From NCBI GenBank assembly GCA_934378195.1, contig CAKRPO010000072.1, positions 1 to 8,794 of the forward strand: a stretch of 8,794 bases of DNA, given 5' to 3'. This document shows positions 6,383-8,794 of this stretch, piece by piece. This DNA is from an uncultured Blautia sp. (GTDB lineage: Bacteria; Bacillota; Clostridia; Lachnospirales; Lachnospiraceae). The position numbers and the translations under genes were made by a program. Position 1 is the stretch's first letter, and the number at the start of each line of letters is the position of its first letter. The notes under the pieces were generated by a model. That model had not been told where the DNA came from and made no database searches. It saw nothing but the letters and a program-made list of their open reading frames with translations.

Positions 6383-7723
6383 ATGTCCAGACCGAAATCA
6401 AAAGAAATGGATCTCACTGTCGGAAATCCATTCTGGTCACTGTTAAAATTTGCAATTCCGGTTATTCTCGGAAATCTTTTTCAGCTTTTTTATACACTTG
6501 CTGACTCTGTGATCGTCGGCAAAACGCTTGGTGCTGATTCCCTTGCGGCAGTCGGTGCCACCAGTATCATTATCTATTTTGTCTTTTGCTTTATCAATGG
6601 TTTTACCGGTGGATTCGGTATCTGCCTTGGCCAACGGTGTGGTGCAAAGGATGAAAAAGGCATGCGAAAAAGCGTTGCCGTATCCACACTGCTCAGTATT
6701 ATTTTCACCATTGTCCTGACTCTGATCTGCTGCCTGCTGGCACATCAGATTCTCCGCTGGATGCAGATCCCAAACGATATCTCCGGAGAAGCTTATGATT
6801 ACATGTTTGTCGTTCTTCTTGGAACGGGAGCAACTGTTTTTTACAATATGATCTCCAATATGCTTCGTGCGCTGGGCGACAGTAAAACACCGCTTTATTT
6901 CCTGGTGTTTTCCTCTGTTCTGAACATTTTTCTGGACATCCTGTTTATTGTACCATTCCATATGGGTGTTGCCGGTGCTGCATGGGCTACGATTCTTTCC
7001 CAGTTTCTTTCTGCACTGTTCAGTCTGCTCGTCGGTCTGAAAAACTTCCCGGTGCTGCATTTACGCCGTGAAGATTTTCATGATATCAGAGGAACTATCA
7101 GCCTGCATCTGAAAACAGGCTTTCCTATGGGATTTCAGATGTCTGTCATGTGCATCGGGCAGCTTGCCATGCAGACAGTTGTGAATTCTCTTGGTACTGC
7201 TGCTGTTGCCGGATATACAGCAGCTTCCAAAGCCGATCAGCTTTCTGTGCTTGTGAATAATGCTATGATGACTGCAATTTCCAATTATGTTGCCCAGAAT
7301 TTCGGTGCAGGCAAAAGCGAACGGATCCGTCAGGGTGTACGGGCATGTCTGATTCAGACAGAAACTTTTAATCTGATCATGTGTATTGGTATCCTGCTTC
7401 TTCGCCACCCGATCGTGCAGATGTTCCTGTCCGATCCGACAAAGGAAATTTACCATTATTCCGATATGTATCTGACCATCGTTGCACCGTTTTACTTTAT
7501 CCTCGGTCTTCTTGCCGTTTATCGTACTTCCATCCAGAGTATGCAGAACGGACGTGCACCTTTTGCAGCCTGCATGATAGAACTTGTTATGCGTATTGCT
7601 GCTACCGTAGGACTTTCCGGTATGATCGGATACACTTCCGTCTGCATTGCCAGCCCTCTCGCCTGGATCGGAGCCTGCGCTCTGCTGATCCCGGTTTACT
7701 ACAAAATGATGCGCAGAATTTAA
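6383..7723 (+). CDS. MATE-family multidrug/toxin efflux transporter
   Basis: This 446-residue polytopic membrane protein belongs to the MATE (multidrug and toxic compound extrusion) family, NorM/MepA-like, which exports drugs or metabolites using a Na+ or H+ gradient. Length and the pattern of about twelve hydrophobic segments are normal. The N-terminal half has GNPFWSLLKFAIPVILGNLFQ, then YTLADSVIVGKTLGADSLAAVGAT and GFGICLGQRCGAKD. Further along come NMLRALGDSKTPLYF and GVAGAAWATILSQ, all characteristic of MATE repeats, and the second half repeats the pattern with NYVAQNFGAGKSERIRQG. ATG 6383 follows a full AAGGAGG (6368-6374) with an 8-nt spacer, which predicts strong translation. It is divergent from an AraC regulator and its promoter carries an inverted repeat over the start site. 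The substrate cannot be told from sequence. Its stop lies 4 nt from the stop of the converging substrate-binding protein. Confidence 0.95.
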   Translation: MSRPKSKEMDLTVGNPFWSLLKFAIPVILGNLFQLFYTLADSVIVGKTLGADSLAAVGATSIIIYFVFCFINGFTGGFGICLGQRCGAKDEKGMRKSVAVSTLLSIIFTIVLTLICCLLAHQILRWMQIPNDISGEAYDYMFVVLLGTGATVFYNMISNMLRALGDSKTPLYFLVFSSVLNIFLDILFIVPFHMGVAGAAWATILSQFLSALFSLLVGLKNFPVLHLRREDFHDIRGTISLHLKTGFPMGFQMSVMCIGQLAMQTVVNSLGTAAVAGYTAASKADQLSVLVNNAMMTAISNYVAQNFGAGKSERIRQGVRACLIQTETFNLIMCIGILLLRHPIVQMFLSDPTKEIYHYSDMYLTIVAPFYFILGLLAVYRTSIQSMQNGRAPFAACMIELVMRIAATVGLSGMIGYTSVCIASPLAWIGACALLIPVYYKMMRRI

Positions 7724-7727
7724 CTTG

Positions 7728-8744
7728 TTATTTTTCAGCTGCCTCCTGGGCATATTTTGTTGTTACAAGATCCTCATAGGATACACGTTCACTCAGTTCA
7801 CCAGAATCTTCCAGAATGTCTTCCAGAAGTTCGAAGCTTTCTTTTTCAAAGATCAGATTAGATTTCCAGGTGTCCTGGTCATAGTAACGTTTTACAATGG
7901 CCGTAACTGTATCGAGGTCAGTTTCTGCAAACTGCGGAGCGATAACTTCTGCAATTTCTTCTGGTGTATGGCTCTGGACATATTCCATGCCTTTCTGAAG
8001 GGCATTTGTAAATTTCTGGATGATTTCCGGATTTTTTTCCATGTAGCTGGTCTTTGCACTGTAGGAAGTATATGGAACATAACCGGAATCTACGCCAAGC
8101 GAAGCAACAACATATCCGGCTCCTTCTTTTTCCAGAGCTGTCGCGGATGGCTCAAACTCTACTGTAAAATCTGCAGAAGTATCGCCTGTAAAAGCCGCCG
8201 CTGTAGAACCAAAATCAATGCTCTGGTCAATCGTCAGATCTTTCTGTGGATTCAGTCCGTTTTTGCGTAGAATATATTCGAATACCATTTCAGGCATGCC
8301 ACCTTTACGCCCACCAAGAACTTTCTTATCTTTCAGATCTTCCCATTTAAAATCCGGCATTTCTTCTCTTGCCACAAGGAAATTCCCGGCTCGCTGGGTA
8401 AGCTGTGCAAAGTTTACAACAGGATCCGTAGCCCCCTCCTGATAGGCATAGACAGATGCTTCCGCTCCCATAAATCCGATATCTGCCTCACCGGATATTA
8501 CAGCCGTCATTGTCTTATCTGCTCCAAAACCAGTCACAAGTGTCAGATCCAGCCCCTCATCTTTAAAATATCCCTCTTCGATTGCCACATACTGTGGTGC
8601 ATAAAAGATGGAATGGGCTACTTCATTTAAGATAACTTTTGCAAGCTTCGTCTCATCTTTCTTTGCAGCAAACACTCCCAGCGGCAGTGCAGTCACCGCC
8701 AGAACAACTGCTGCCGTCAGTGAAATCCATTTTTTATTTTTCAT
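7728..8744 (-). CDS. ABC transporter substrate-binding protein, NMT1/THI5/SsuA-like
   Basis: This 338-residue protein is the extracytoplasmic binding component of a NitT/TauT/SsuA/ThiY-class ABC importer. ATG 8744-8742 follows AAGGAG by 7 nt; a TTG 45 nt further upstream is in frame but unsupported. Residues 1-26 are a Sec signal (K-rich start, hydrophobic core, VFA cleavage box). Mature sequence begins near KKDETK and continues with FYAPQYVAIEEGYFKDEGLDL (about 47-67), GADKTMTAVISGEADIGFMG (73-92), GGRKGGMPE and FEPSATALEKEGAGYVVASLG, the usual NMT1-like two-lobe pattern. Ligands in this class include pyrimidine precursors, sulfonates, nitrate and riboflavin; none can be assigned. There is no cysteine in the whole protein, so no lipid anchor, which is unusual for a Gram-positive binding protein. 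Permease and ATPase genes are not in the window. Confidence 0.93.
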   Translation of the reverse strand: MKNKKWISLTAAVVLAVTALPLGVFAAKKDETKLAKVILNEVAHSIFYAPQYVAIEEGYFKDEGLDLTLVTGFGADKTMTAVISGEADIGFMGAEASVYAYQEGATDPVVNFAQLTQRAGNFLVAREEMPDFKWEDLKDKKVLGGRKGGMPEMVFEYILRKNGLNPQKDLTIDQSIDFGSTAAAFTGDTSADFTVEFEPSATALEKEGAGYVVASLGVDSGYVPYTSYSAKTSYMEKNPEIIQKFTNALQKGMEYVQSHTPEEIAEVIAPQFAETDLDTVTAIVKRYYDQDTWKSNLIFEKESFELLEDILEDSGELSERVSYEDLVTTKYAQEAAEK

Positions 8745-8794
8745 GCAGATACTCCTTTTGAGACTTCTGCTGTTAGGATATTCCCTCAACTCAA

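Noticed and set aside
6443..7753. Two long open frames (205 and 230 codons) on the minus strand, end to end, antisense to the MATE gene.
   Set aside because: Their codon boundaries align exactly with the MATE codons, so they stay open simply because the MATE gene rarely uses TTA, CTA and TCA. The translations have no recognisable domain and there is no ribosome binding site.
7725..8270. 181-codon open frame on the plus strand opposite the ABC binding protein gene.
   Set aside because: It is codon-aligned with the real gene and shows a phenylalanine- and cysteine-rich translation typical of an antisense shadow.
8745..8789. TTG start adding fifteen residues to the ABC binding protein.
   Set aside because: It would put a charged tail before the signal peptide and would translate through the AAGGAG that serves the ATG at 8744.
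8745..8794. Possible end of an upstream ABC permease or ATPase gene at the right edge.
   Set aside because: Minus-strand stops occur within these 50 nt in other frames, but too little sequence is present to identify any upstream protein.

Overview
The window looks like chromosomal DNA from a low-to-moderate GC Gram-positive anaerobe, most likely a gut Lachnospiraceae member of the Blautia/Dorea/Ruminococcus type. This is inferred from the strong AGGAGG-type ribosome binding sites, codon use, and the mix of cation-symporter sugar uptake, cytoplasmic glycosidases and cupin-AraC regulators. No 16S or other marker gene is present, so the genus is not established. I found seven protein-coding genes, no RNA genes, no CRISPR array and no mobile element.

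Region 1 (1-4306) is a carbohydrate-use operon on the minus strand. Transcription runs from a regulated promoter near 4162 through a GPH-type sugar:cation symporter (4092-2728), a GH5 glycosidase resembling exo-1,3-beta-glucanases (2686-1520) and a GH43 beta-xylosidase-like enzyme (1484-1) whose last residues lie beyond the left edge. Gaps are 41 and 35 nt. Neither enzyme has a signal peptide, so the locus is read as symporter uptake of a short glycoside followed by cytoplasmic hydrolysis. The cupin-AraC regulator at 4307-5158 is transcribed divergently. The shared 214-nt intergenic region holds a palindromic -10 element, an inverted repeat and a set of phased AGG-containing hexamers that look like its operator.

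Region 2 (5209-7723) holds a second cupin-AraC regulator (minus strand, 6129-5209), tail to tail with the first. It is divergent from a MATE-family efflux transporter (plus strand, 6383-7723). The 253-nt region between them has a 9-bp direct repeat at 20-bp spacing next to the regulator start, and a G/C-rich inverted repeat just downstream of the MATE -10 box.

Region 3 (7728-8794) holds an NMT1/THI5/SsuA-type ABC substrate-binding protein on the minus strand, whose stop lies 4 nt from the MATE stop. Its permease and ATPase are not in the window and may lie beyond the right edge. The protein has a Sec signal but no cysteine anywhere, so it cannot be a lipoprotein.

Overall this is an accessory-metabolism neighbourhood made of known families. 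The least explained points are the substrate that would need a GH5 exo-glucanase-like enzyme paired with a GH43 xylosidase in the cytoplasm, and the operator architecture of the two AraC regulators. I see no clearly new type of system.
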